Assembly (NCBI GenBank): GCA_046735215.1
Contig: JBKPSV010000022.1
Coordinates: 1-12,329, forward strand
DNA length: 12,329 bases
Direction of reading: 5' to 3'
Source: JAMXLO01 sp046735215
GTDB lineage: Bacteria > Pseudomonadota > Alphaproteobacteria > Acetobacterales > Acetobacteraceae
Position 1 is the first letter of the stretch. Every line of letters begins with the position of its first letter. Of the stretch, positions 5,866-12,329 are shown in pieces. The position numbers and the translations under genes were made by a program. The notes below the pieces were generated by a model. The model did no database searches. It was not told the origin of the DNA and saw only the letters and a program-made list of their open reading frames with translations.

Positions 5866-7112
5866 CGGCTACCGACACAGCGCGCGAAATCCTCGCCGCG
5901 TTCGACAAAGCTGCGGTATCGTCCGTAACTCGGTGCCGCGGGGGACAGCAGAATGACGCCGCCGGTTGGCGTGATCCGCCGCGCTTCGCCGACCGCGTCG
6001 TCCATTGTCTCCACCGCCGTGCCCAAACCAAGATGTTCGCCGATGCGCCTGCCACTGGCATCCATCAGTACGAGACCAGGCCTTGGTGATGCGCGCAGCC
6101 GTTGGATCAGCGACGTGTAATCGATGCCACGGTCGTGGCCGCCGACAATCACTGTCACCGGACGATCGCAGTATACATCCAGTGCGGCGATCGTCGCCTC
6201 CGGGGTGGTCGATATGCTGTCGTCCACATACAGCACGCCTTCGATCTCGCCGATTTCCTGTTGTCGGTGCGGCAAAGGCGCAAAGTCCTCCGCCGCGCGC
6301 AACGCGGTGCGCTCGTCGATATCAAGTTCCTGCATCACCGCCAGCGCAGCCGCGAGATTGGCCAGATTGTGCGGTCGGGCAAGATAAGGGTTGCTCACAC
6401 GCAAACCCGGAATCACCGCAAATGTCCTGTAAGACAGGCTGCTCAGATCAAGCGTCTCGCCGACCACGCCGAGTGCATCGCGACTGATCAGCACGCGCCG
6501 CGCATGGAGCAGCAGATTCAGCTTGTCGCGTCGATAAGCGGCGACGCTGCCGTGCCAGTCAAGATGCTCTTGAAACAACGACGTCAGCACGGCGATATCG
6601 CATTGTCCGGCAAAATCCGCCGCCTGATAGCTCGACACCTCGATCACCGCCGCATCCAAACCATCTCGCGGCAACTCGGTCACGGGCACGCCGATATTGC
6701 CCGCTGCCATTGCGTGCAGGCCTACGCCCGACAGCATATGCGCAATCAATGCCGTCGTGGTGCTCTTCCCTTTGGTCCCGGTGATACAGATCGTGCGACA
6801 CGATGCAGGTTCGGCAAACCATAAGTTGAGCAGCGAGGTGAACCGTACGCCTGCGCCCTTCGCCCGCAGCACCAGCGGATCGTACACGCTGATGCCTGGC
6901 GACTTGACGACCACGTCGAAGCCGCCGATTGCCTCGGCGACTGCCGCGCGGCCGCTGATCACCGGCGCCGAAGCATCGGGCGCATCTCCGTCGTCCAGCA
7001 CCGTGATTTCCAGCTCCGGATCGCGTTCCTGCAGGAAGCGCAGCGCAGCGCGGCCTTCACGGGCGTATCCCCAGATCGCGACACGACGCCCGCGCAGCTC
7101 AGCAACATGCAT
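5862..7112 (-). CDS. murD2: MurD2, UDP-MurNAc-L-Ala--L-Glu ligase (MurD-like Mur ligase)
   Basis: A 416-residue Mur ligase that would add L-glutamate, rather than D-glutamate, to UDP-MurNAc-L-alanine in the cytoplasm using ATP. Three Mur domains are visible: a Rossmann N-terminus (RRVAIWGYAREG); an ATPase domain with P-loop TGTKGKSTTT (111-120), EVSSYQ (158-163), HLDWHG (183-188) and a likely carbamylated Lys197; and a C-terminal domain with HRQQ, DDSISTTPEAT (297-307) and SPAAPSYGRYRSF. The GTKGKST loop and DDSISTT, where D-Glu-using MurD (from memory) has GTNGKST and DSKATN, fit MurD2. The frame runs open to 7646, but only the part from ATG 7112 is Mur-like; that ATG lies 14 bases inside the end of murL. 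Adjacency to murL is the strongest evidence for MurD2 over ordinary MurD. Confidence 0.85.
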   Translation of the reverse strand: MHVAELRGRRVAIWGYAREGRAALRFLQERDPELEITVLDDGDAPDASAPVISGRAAVAEAIGGFDVVVKSPGISVYDPLVLRAKGAGVRFTSLLNLWFAEPASCRTICITGTKGKSTTTALIAHMLSGVGLHAMAAGNIGVPVTELPRDGLDAAVIEVSSYQAADFAGQCDIAVLTSLFQEHLDWHGSVAAYRRDKLNLLLHARRVLISRDALGVVGETLDLSSLSYRTFAVIPGLRVSNPYLARPHNLANLAAALAVMQELDIDERTALRAAEDFAPLPHRQQEIGEIEGVLYVDDSISTTPEATIAALDVYCDRPVTVIVGGHDRGIDYTSLIQRLRASPRPGLVLMDASGRRIGEHLGLGTAVETMDDAVGEARRITPTGGVILLSPAAPSYGRYRSFVERGEDFARCVGSR

Positions 7113-8382
7113 CGAGCATCGCCAAGTAGCGCTGCGGTACCAGATGCGGTCCGCGCATGGTGCACAACGCCTCGAGATCACCGTGCGGAAGCCGCGGCCC
7201 CAGAGCCGATACCACAACGGCATCACGCCATGCCGGTGTGCCTGCCAGATGGGCCAACACAGTGGCACTTTCCTCGATCTCGCCGACGCACTCGAACGGC
7301 TTGTGCCGCAGCAGTCCGCACAGTTCGGCGAAGCCGTCGATCTGCCTCGCATCATCGAGCATGTTGCAGCCGAACGTGTCCACCAGACGCTCGCGCGCGA
7401 CGAACGGTGCCAATGCAAGAAACACGAACCGGCACTTCGGGCAGTCGCAGCACCAGTTGCTGCCGCGCCGTTCCACAACCTGGCGGAACGCCGTGTTGCA
7501 ACTGCGGAACACCGGTAGGTACTCAGGATGGCGCGCGAAGCGTCGGGCGATGGCAATCTCGGACAACGGTCGCAGCAGCGAGAAGTATCGCAGGCCTTGC
7601 AGCACATGCTGCTCCAGCAGCCGGCTGAACGACTGCTCGAATTCAAACGATTTGCTGTACTGGTGGTTCACATCGGCAATATTCGGCACGCTGGCCGAAT
7701 GCTCGTTGGACATGGCAATGGTATCGAAGCCATGCATCACAGCGCAGGCGAGCACGATGATGCTGAGAATGCCGGTGATCGGCACGTGACCGTTCAGCGC
7801 GCCTGCCTCGTTCAGCGCAAACAGCGCCGGATCCAGTCGGCGCGTCACGTGGATCGCTGGCAATCCGGCCTGAGCAATTGTTGCCTCGATCGGTGCGGCA
7901 TTTCCCAGCGAGAACAGCACCACCGGGTCGCCCGCCTGCTTCAGGCATTCGATCGTCACGATGGAGTCTTTGCCGCCACCCACCGGCACGCAGGTCAGCC
8001 GCGGCAGATTCAGTTGCAACGCCGATGCGGGTACCATTGACTCCGAGATGAACTCTATCCCGGAAAGATCGATGCCGTTGCGCCAGGCAAACTCGCCCAG
8101 TCCCCTACGGTAGAATTCTGTGAAGAACTGCGCTGTGACCGGATCCAACGCAAACGCCGTGCAGCGAATCCTATCCGGTGCAAAGGCTTTGTAGTAGCTT
8201 ACCCCACAAGCCAGCAGCAGCAGTCGGAATACTCTGTCCAACGCTTCACTTGGCTGAGCGCCCACATCAAAGGCAATTCGCTCCTCGAAACGCTCACCAG
8301 TGCTGAACGCATAGAGCAGCGAGAGGATGCCACTCTCCGGTACATAGCGGTAAGCCTCGCAGACGAACTCACGTCGCTGCAT
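7099..8382 (-). CDS. murL: MurL, UDP-MurNAc-L-Ala-L-Glu epimerase
   Basis: A 427-residue protein of the MurL family, which inverts the terminal L-Glu of UDP-MurNAc-L-Ala-L-Glu to D-Glu in an ATP- and Mg-dependent reaction (EC 5.1.1.23). It was first described in Xanthomonas oryzae as the partner of MurD2. Visible marks are the PP-loop-like nucleotide motif PVGGGKDS (133-140), the blocks SNEHSASVPN (225-234) and NHQYSKSFEFE (239-249), and a cysteine cluster CCDCPKC (311-317) that could bind a metal. These agree with the family as I remember it, and the neighbouring MurD2 supports the call. ATG 8382 has GGAGG three bases upstream, which is close, and lies inside the last 14 bases of the DUF4392 gene. 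Its own end overlaps murD2 by 14 bases. Coupled translation of all three genes is likely. Confidence 0.87.
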   Translation of the reverse strand: MQRREFVCEAYRYVPESGILSLLYAFSTGERFEERIAFDVGAQPSEALDRVFRLLLLACGVSYYKAFAPDRIRCTAFALDPVTAQFFTEFYRRGLGEFAWRNGIDLSGIEFISESMVPASALQLNLPRLTCVPVGGGKDSIVTIECLKQAGDPVVLFSLGNAAPIEATIAQAGLPAIHVTRRLDPALFALNEAGALNGHVPITGILSIIVLACAVMHGFDTIAMSNEHSASVPNIADVNHQYSKSFEFEQSFSRLLEQHVLQGLRYFSLLRPLSEIAIARRFARHPEYLPVFRSCNTAFRQVVERRGSNWCCDCPKCRFVFLALAPFVARERLVDTFGCNMLDDARQIDGFAELCGLLRHKPFECVGEIEESATVLAHLAGTPAWRDAVVVSALGPRLPHGDLEALCTMRGPHLVPQRYLAMLDACC

Positions 8383-9274
8383 GCGCCTCCACCACGGACC
8401 GGATCGCTTGCAGCTTTTCCTGGTGCACTTCGGTCGGCAGGCTGTCCACCGTCAGCGTGCGCTGGCGCGTCACGCCATCCACCGCCGGCCCGTCATTCAC
8501 GCACGCGCGCAGGATGGCTGCATCGCGCTCTGGATCAAGGGAGTCGAGCAGAGTCTCTCGCCAGTCCCGCCGCAACACCGCCAATGCGCCAATCAAGGCG
8601 TATGCACCCCAATTCGATACCCCGGCGACAATCAGGTGTTCGGCCGGGGTTGCGCAGGCGATCGCCGCGCCATGCGCTATGTCCGCCCCGATCAGCGATG
8701 CAGGCAACGAGCCCATGCCTATTTCATTGCCCCCGTCGCCGATCGCGATCTTCCCCCACCAGGGCGCGAGGAATAGACCATCCAGAGGCGCGGTGAAGGC
8801 ACCGATATCCTCGCCACGCATGTTGCGGGGTGCACCGTCCGCACTGCGACCGCAGCGCTCTATCGCGATGGCATGCGTCACGCCAAAGCCGCACCAGCGC
8901 GCGATTGCTTGTTCGACCGTTCCATCAGAAGGCACGACATCCATCGGGATGTCGATGCCTTGCAGCGCCGCTGCGCAGGTGGCCCGACACGGTTCGTCCG
9001 TCGCCATCCGACATGGTGCGCCGACTCGTCGCAAGGCTGCCGCGAGCAGCGCAGCGCCAACCGGTCCATCGGTTTCCGCCGCAGGCGGCGCACCAAGATG
9101 AACATAGAAGCCCGTGATCAGCCCAACGGAAAGCCGTGGCGCCGAAGCCAATGCCGATGCCGCGCTCCACAATCCGCCTCGCGCTGCTTCCAACAGCCCC
9201 GTAATGTTGCGTCCGACTTCCTGCTGGACCAGCGCCTCGATGCGATCCACCGCCAGACGTGCAGGTGCACTCAA
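8369..9274 (-). CDS. DUF4392 protein, D-glutamate cyclase family
   Basis: A 301-residue protein of the DUF4392/GLUCM family, homologous to the C-terminal domain of mammalian mitochondrial D-glutamate cyclase (DGLUCY). DGLUCY converts D-glutamate to 5-oxo-D-proline (EC 4.2.1.48). Family blocks are clear: VGLITGFYV (50-58), ETDGPVGA (67-74), AIERCGRSADG (137-147), the glycine-rich IGDGGNEIGMG (178-188), and VAGVSNWGAYAL (216-227). The start is a TTG at 9274 overlapping the DUF1445 stop as TTGA; a GTG at 9250 is an alternative. Neither has a clear Shine-Dalgarno sequence, so coupling to the upstream gene is probable. The next gene, murL, makes peptidoglycan D-Glu, so a role in free D-Glu removal is attractive. 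Family membership is firm; activity on D-Glu in this organism is inferred. Confidence 0.88.
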   Translation of the reverse strand: MSAPARLAVDRIEALVQQEVGRNITGLLEAARGGLWSAASALASAPRLSVGLITGFYVHLGAPPAAETDGPVGAALLAAALRRVGAPCRMATDEPCRATCAAALQGIDIPMDVVPSDGTVEQAIARWCGFGVTHAIAIERCGRSADGAPRNMRGEDIGAFTAPLDGLFLAPWWGKIAIGDGGNEIGMGSLPASLIGADIAHGAAIACATPAEHLIVAGVSNWGAYALIGALAVLRRDWRETLLDSLDPERDAAILRACVNDGPAVDGVTRQRTLTVDSLPTEVHQEKLQAIRSVVEAHAAT

Positions 9275-10071
9275 AGCGCCGCCAGTTTTGTGTTACGCAG
9301 GTCGGTGATCAGCATCGAGCCGGGAGCATGCGTGATGCAGAACTCAGGCTTCACTGCCGCCACCGCCGCCTGCGGTGTCACCCCGCAGGCCCAGAACACC
9401 GGCAGCTCATCCCGCCCGATCGGCACTGCGTCGCCGTAGTCCGGCTTGTCGATATTCTTGATGCCGATCATCTCCGGCATGCCGAGGTGCACCGGTGCTC
9501 CATGGACCGAAGGGAATCGCGATGTGATCTGCACCGCGCGAATCGCATCAGCCGGTTTCAGTGGGCGCATGGAGACGACGAGTGGCCCGTGGAACAGGCC
9601 AGCCGATACGCACGGAATCGAGGTCCGGTACATCGGCACGTTGCGGCCGCAGGCGATATGACGAACCTCGATGCCATCTTCAATCAGTGCCTCTTCGAAA
9701 GAAAATGAACACCCGATTGCAAAGCTGACCAGATCCTCGCGCCAAGCGTGCTTTACCTCCGTCGGTTCTTCGGCAAGCTCGCCATTCCGCCACACGCGAT
9801 AGCGTGGCAGGTCGGTGCGGATATCGAGATCACGGGCGAGCGTCGGAAATGTCGGATCACCAGGTTCCGAGACCGCCAGCACTGGGCACGGTTTCGGATT
9901 CGCCTGAGCAAATCGCAGGAAATCGTTCGCCAGCGCGCGCGGCAGGACCACTAAGTTCGCCTGCACATTTCCGGGAGCCAGGCCGGAGGTTGGGCCAGTG
10001 AATGCACCGGAGCGAATTCGCTGGCGTTCTGAACGGCCGAGCGAAAATCCTTGGTCAGGTAGTGCGTCCAT
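9271..10071 (-). CDS. DUF1445 (YcsI/UPF0317) protein, putative hydro-lyase
   Basis: A 266-residue protein of the DUF1445 family, annotated in databases as putative hydro-lyase and homologous to the N-terminal part of mammalian D-glutamate cyclase. Characteristic blocks appear in order: TSGLAPGNVQANLVVLP (28-44), FAIGCSFSFEEALI (117-130), HGAPVHLGMPEMIGI (190-204), VFWACGVTPQAA (225-236), and THAPGSMLITD (247-257). The length is normal for the family. The frame also has a GTG at 10074, but the ATG at 10071 lies five bases from GGAGG (10081-10077) and is preferred. It is the first gene of the overlapping minus-strand run, so its promoter should lie in 10072-10171. Its biochemical role is not settled for bacterial members; placement next to DUF4392 suggests the two work on the same substrate. 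Confidence 0.92.
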   Translation of the reverse strand: MDALPDQGFSLGRSERQRIRSGAFTGPTSGLAPGNVQANLVVLPRALANDFLRFAQANPKPCPVLAVSEPGDPTFPTLARDLDIRTDLPRYRVWRNGELAEEPTEVKHAWREDLVSFAIGCSFSFEEALIEDGIEVRHIACGRNVPMYRTSIPCVSAGLFHGPLVVSMRPLKPADAIRAVQITSRFPSVHGAPVHLGMPEMIGIKNIDKPDYGDAVPIGRDELPVFWACGVTPQAAVAAVKPEFCITHAPGSMLITDLRNTKLAAL

Positions 10072-10171
10072 CACAACCTCCAGTCCGAATCACCAAAAGG
10101 ACAATATCAGTCCGGCACGCTTCACGGCAGTTTGCAACATCCCCGCAATCGTTCTCGGCAATCTTATCAAC
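10072..10171. promoter_or_regulatory. divergent spacer between the D-Glu/Mur operon and the protease gene
   Basis: A 100-base spacer that should carry the promoter of the DUF1445-to-murD2 operon (minus) and of the protease (plus). It is visibly more AT-rich than the coding flanks. A seven-base direct repeat CAGTCCG occurs at 10081-10087 and 10108-10114, 27 bases apart, and TTGCAA lies near 10132. None of these forms a recognisable -35/-10 pair or a known operator, so the call rests on layout. Confidence 0.35.
10077..10081 (-). promoter_or_regulatory. ribosome binding site of the DUF1445 gene
   Basis: GGAGG on the minus strand, five bases before ATG 10071. It favours that ATG over the GTG three bases upstream, which would leave only two bases of spacing. 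It is the only textbook ribosome binding site in this operon apart from the one just before murL. Confidence 0.7.
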
Positions 10172-11077
10172 ATGTCGCCTTGGCTCGCCAACCTCCTCGG
10201 ACTCGCACTCGGCTGTCTCATCGGCGGTGAAGCACTGTATGTCGCCATCGCCGCACGCGATGATCTGCTTCGGCCGCCTGCCGCCGTCGCGGCCCCAGCG
10301 GCAGCACGATCTGGGGCGATGCTCAGCGAGCAGGTGCCTGCCCGCCAGGTGGTTGTGCCGCCGGAAATCGTTCAGCCGGATGCGGCAGCGCTTCCGAAGG
10401 TTTATCCCGCTCCCACGCCGCAACTGCACAGGCCCGGCAGCGGGATCGCCGGCACGGGTTTCTTCGTCGCCGCCGATGGCAGTCTGGTCACTGCCGCCCA
10501 CGTGGTTGCAGAGTGTGCACGCATCCGCATTGCCTCTCGTTGGGTGCAGCCCACCACGGCCGAGCTCATCGCCACCGATGGTGTGCAGGACATTGCGCTG
10601 CTGCGCGCGCACCAGGCGGCGCCACCCGCCATCCTGCCGATCGGCCGGCCGGCTGGCACCGGCGGCCGACTGTTCGTTCTCGGCTATCCTGAGACCGGTG
10701 GCCCTCTGGTAGCGACCGAGACGTGGGCCGCATTGGAAAACCTGCAATTCCAGCCCGGACCAGCCGAATTGACTGACCCGCGCCGGGTCATCTGGGCGGC
10801 TGCTCCCGCCGTGGGGCATGGCTTCAGCGGCGGCCCGATGCTCGATCCGCGGAACGGACAGGTGGTCGGCATCGTACGCGGCATGGTCGACAGCACGCGC
10901 CTGCACAGCGTACGAGCGACCATACCGGCATCCGGTATGGTGATCGGCCCTGGGTCGTCGCCGCTGCATGCAATGCTTCGGCGCGAGGGTGCCGCTGGCG
11001 ACGTGCTGCCGGCTCTCGGCGACGCCGCTCTGGACAACGCGCGGCGCGCCACGGTGCATGTGCTGTGTCTCTACTGA
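10172..11077 (+). CDS. membrane-anchored trypsin-like serine protease
   Basis: A 301-residue S1-family (trypsin-like, HtrA-related) protease without a PDZ domain. The N-terminal hydrophobic segment at about residues 6-28 (ANLLGLALGCLIGGEALYVAIAA) should act as a signal anchor, followed by a Pro/Ala-rich stalk to about residue 88. The protease core has all three catalytic residues: His110 in VTAAHVV, Asp140 in QDIALL, and Ser219 in GHGFSGGPM. The segment GTGFFVAADG just before the histidine is typical. The domain would sit on the periplasmic side, so it probably cleaves exported proteins. The frame is open back to 9998, overlapping the DUF1445 gene antisense; ATG 10172 places the anchor at the N-terminus and is chosen, though its ribosome binding site is weak. 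The gene converges with ntrX. Confidence 0.87.
   Translation: MSPWLANLLGLALGCLIGGEALYVAIAARDDLLRPPAAVAAPAAARSGAMLSEQVPARQVVVPPEIVQPDAAALPKVYPAPTPQLHRPGSGIAGTGFFVAADGSLVTAAHVVAECARIRIASRWVQPTTAELIATDGVQDIALLRAHQAAPPAILPIGRPAGTGGRLFVLGYPETGGPLVATETWAALENLQFQPGPAELTDPRRVIWAAAPAVGHGFSGGPMLDPRNGQVVGIVRGMVDSTRLHSVRATIPASGMVIGPGSSPLHAMLRREGAAGDVLPALGDAALDNARRATVHVLCLY
10919..10941. repeat. perfect 10-base inverted repeat inside the protease gene
   Basis: ACCATACCGG and CCGGTATGGT around a three-base CAT loop, 23 bases in all. It lies in coding sequence for residues around TIPASGMV near the end of the protease domain, about 136 bases before the stop. No T-tract follows. It could form a stable RNA hairpin or be a chance product of codon choice. 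Confidence 0.6.
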
Positions 11078-11095
11078 GCAGCCCAGGCAGCACCG

Positions 11096-12329
11096 TCAGC
11101 CGCCGACCTTCTCCTCGGAATTCACCCCAAGCTGCTTGAGCTTCCGGTGCAGAGCGCTCCGCTCCATGCCGACGAACTGCGCCGTTCGGCTGATGTTGCC
11201 GCCGAACCGCACCAACTGCGCTTGCAGGTACTGGGTTTCGAACAGATCGCGCGCTTCCCGGAGCGGCAGTCCCATAATGTCCGCGGTCGGATCGATGTTC
11301 AGCAGCGCTGGGGCGTTGGCTCCGATTTCCGGTGGCAGCATGTCCGCGCGGACCGGATCGGCTGCGCTCCCCGGCGCCATGATCAGCAGCCAGTCTATCA
11401 GGTTGCGCAGCTGCCGGGCATTTCCTGGCCAGTCATACGCCTGCAGTGCCGCAAGGGTATCGATCGACAGCTCGCGTGGCTGCATCCCAGCGTTCTCCGC
11501 GGAACGCACCATGAAGTGCTGCGCCAGAGCAGGCACATCCTCGCGGCGCTCTCTCAGCGCCGGCACCTTCAGCGGCACCACGGCCAGCCGGTAATACAGG
11601 TCTTCCCGAAACCGGCCGGAGGCAATCTCGTTGTGCAGGTCCTTGTTGGTGGTCGACAGGACGCGCACGTCCACCTTCACGCGCGACGAGCCGCCGAGCC
11701 GTTCGAAGGTGGAATCCTGCAGCGCACGCACAATCTTGCCCTGCGTCTCCAACGGCATGTCGGAAACCTCGTCGAGCAGCAGCGTGCCACCATGCGCACG
11801 CTCCAGCACGCCGGCGCGACGCGGTTGCGCCGCAGGGTCCGGGCCGGCTTCCAGACCGAACAATTCTTCCTCGAAGCGACCGGGTGCCAGCGTCGCGCAA
11901 TTCAGTACGACGAACGGGCCGTCGGCGCGGCGCGAGCGTGCGTGCACCATGCGTGCAACGACCTCCTTGCCGCTGCCTGCCGGTCCCTGGATCAACACGC
12001 GCGAGCCGGTCGGCGCCACTCGCTCCACCCCGGCCCGCAAGCCTCCGATCGCCGCACTCTCGCCGGTCAGCGAGGTCTCCGGGCCGACGCGCAGACGCAA
12101 TTCGGCGTTCTCACGCTCCAGCGCCGCCGCCTCCAGTGCACGCCGAACCACCAGCAGCAGACGATCCGACTTGAACGGCTTTTCGATGAAGTCGTAGGCG
12201 CCTTGTTGAATCGCCTGCACCGCCATCTCGATGGTGCCGTGACCTGAAATCATTGCCACCGGTACCTGCGGCTCTTCACTGCGAAACAGTTCCAGCAGCG
12301 CCAGCCCATCCATCCGCGAGCCTTGCAGC
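11096..12329 (-). CDS. ntrX: NtrX-type response regulator (N-terminus outside window)
   Basis: About 410 residues of a response regulator whose first 50-60 residues, including the phosphorylated aspartate, lie to the right of the window. The frame is open to base 12329 and an internal ATG at 12313 is not the start. Numbering from that Met, the receiver end has MISGHG (21-26) and the conserved EKPF lysine (45). The AAA+ domain follows with Walker A GPAGSGKE (110-117), Walker B GGTLLLDE (175-182) and FREDLYYRL. A Fis-type helix-turn-helix closes the protein (GGNISRTAQFVGMERSALHRKLK, 371-393), nearly the NtrX consensus as I remember it. The GAFTGA loop that contacts sigma-54 is missing; residues 154-167 read LEAGPDPAAQPRRA. 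NtrX is the partner of the sensor NtrY in nitrogen and envelope or redox control, and its gene would be expected next to ntrY on the right. Confidence 0.9.
   Translation of the reverse strand, partial: LQGSRMDGLALLELFRSEEPQVPVAMISGHGTIEMAVQAIQQGAYDFIEKPFKSDRLLLVVRRALEAAALERENAELRLRVGPETSLTGESAAIGGLRAGVERVAPTGSRVLIQGPAGSGKEVVARMVHARSRRADGPFVVLNCATLAPGRFEEELFGLEAGPDPAAQPRRAGVLERAHGGTLLLDEVSDMPLETQGKIVRALQDSTFERLGGSSRVKVDVRVLSTTNKDLHNEIASGRFREDLYYRLAVVPLKVPALRERREDVPALAQHFMVRSAENAGMQPRELSIDTLAALQAYDWPGNARQLRNLIDWLLIMAPGSAADPVRADMLPPEIGANAPALLNIDPTADIMGLPLREARDLFETQYLQAQLVRFGGNISRTAQFVGMERSALHRKLKQLGVNSEEKVGG

Noticed and set aside
7113..7646. Open N-terminal extension of the MurD2 frame, which would give a 594-residue protein
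   Set aside because: The extra part is Cys/Ser/Arg-rich, lies in an alternative frame over murL, and has no relation to Mur ligases. ATG 7112 gives a proper Rossmann N-terminus.
10055..11059. 334-codon minus-strand frame opposite the serine protease
   Set aside because: The plus frame has an intact catalytic triad and signal anchor; the minus frame is Arg/Gly/His-rich, typical of antisense GC-rich frames.
11147..12247. 366-codon plus-strand frame opposite ntrX
   Set aside because: The minus strand carries full AAA+ and Fis motifs; the plus frame shows none.

Overview
The window is a dense, GC-rich stretch of bacterial chromosome with ten confidently recognised protein genes, two further likely or doubtful small genes, and no RNA gene, insertion sequence or CRISPR array that I can see. 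The partial gene at the right edge reads as the response regulator NtrX in its alphaproteobacterial form. Together with the high GC, the DUF4340 and DUF3597 proteins and the frequent GTG/TTG starts, this points to an alphaproteobacterium. The order is not resolved.

Layout. Bases 1-912 (+): the C-terminal end of a DUF4340 protein and a NUDIX hydrolase. Bases 938-2876 (-): a tightly overlapping set running msrP (methionine sulfoxide reductase catalytic subunit), a small membrane protein, and a HAD-IIIB acid phosphatase lipoprotein. No msrQ follows msrP. Bases 3007-5196 (+), divergent from msrP: a PLP enzyme of the D-cysteine desulfhydrase/L-cysteate sulfo-lyase family, then a MetE-C-like zinc alkyltransferase resembling epoxyalkane:CoM transferase. 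Bases 5267-10071 (-): an almost gapless run read from the right as DUF1445, DUF4392 (D-glutamate cyclase), murL, murD2, a doubtful 62-residue ORF, and a DUF3597 protein. Bases 10172-11077 (+): a membrane-anchored trypsin-like serine protease. Bases 11096-12329 (-): ntrX, cut off at its N-terminus.

The most striking part is the 5862-10071 block. MurD2 and MurL form the alternative route to D-glutamate in peptidoglycan: L-Glu is ligated to UDP-MurNAc-L-Ala, and the terminal residue is then epimerised on the nucleotide precursor, so no free D-Glu is needed. Directly upstream, with overlapping ends, lie two genes corresponding to the two halves of mammalian D-glutamate cyclase (DGLUCY), whose C-terminal family converts free D-Glu to 5-oxo-D-proline. 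My inference is that the operon couples making D-Glu only in bound form with removal of free D-Glu, for example that released by wall turnover. I do not know of a description of this linkage.
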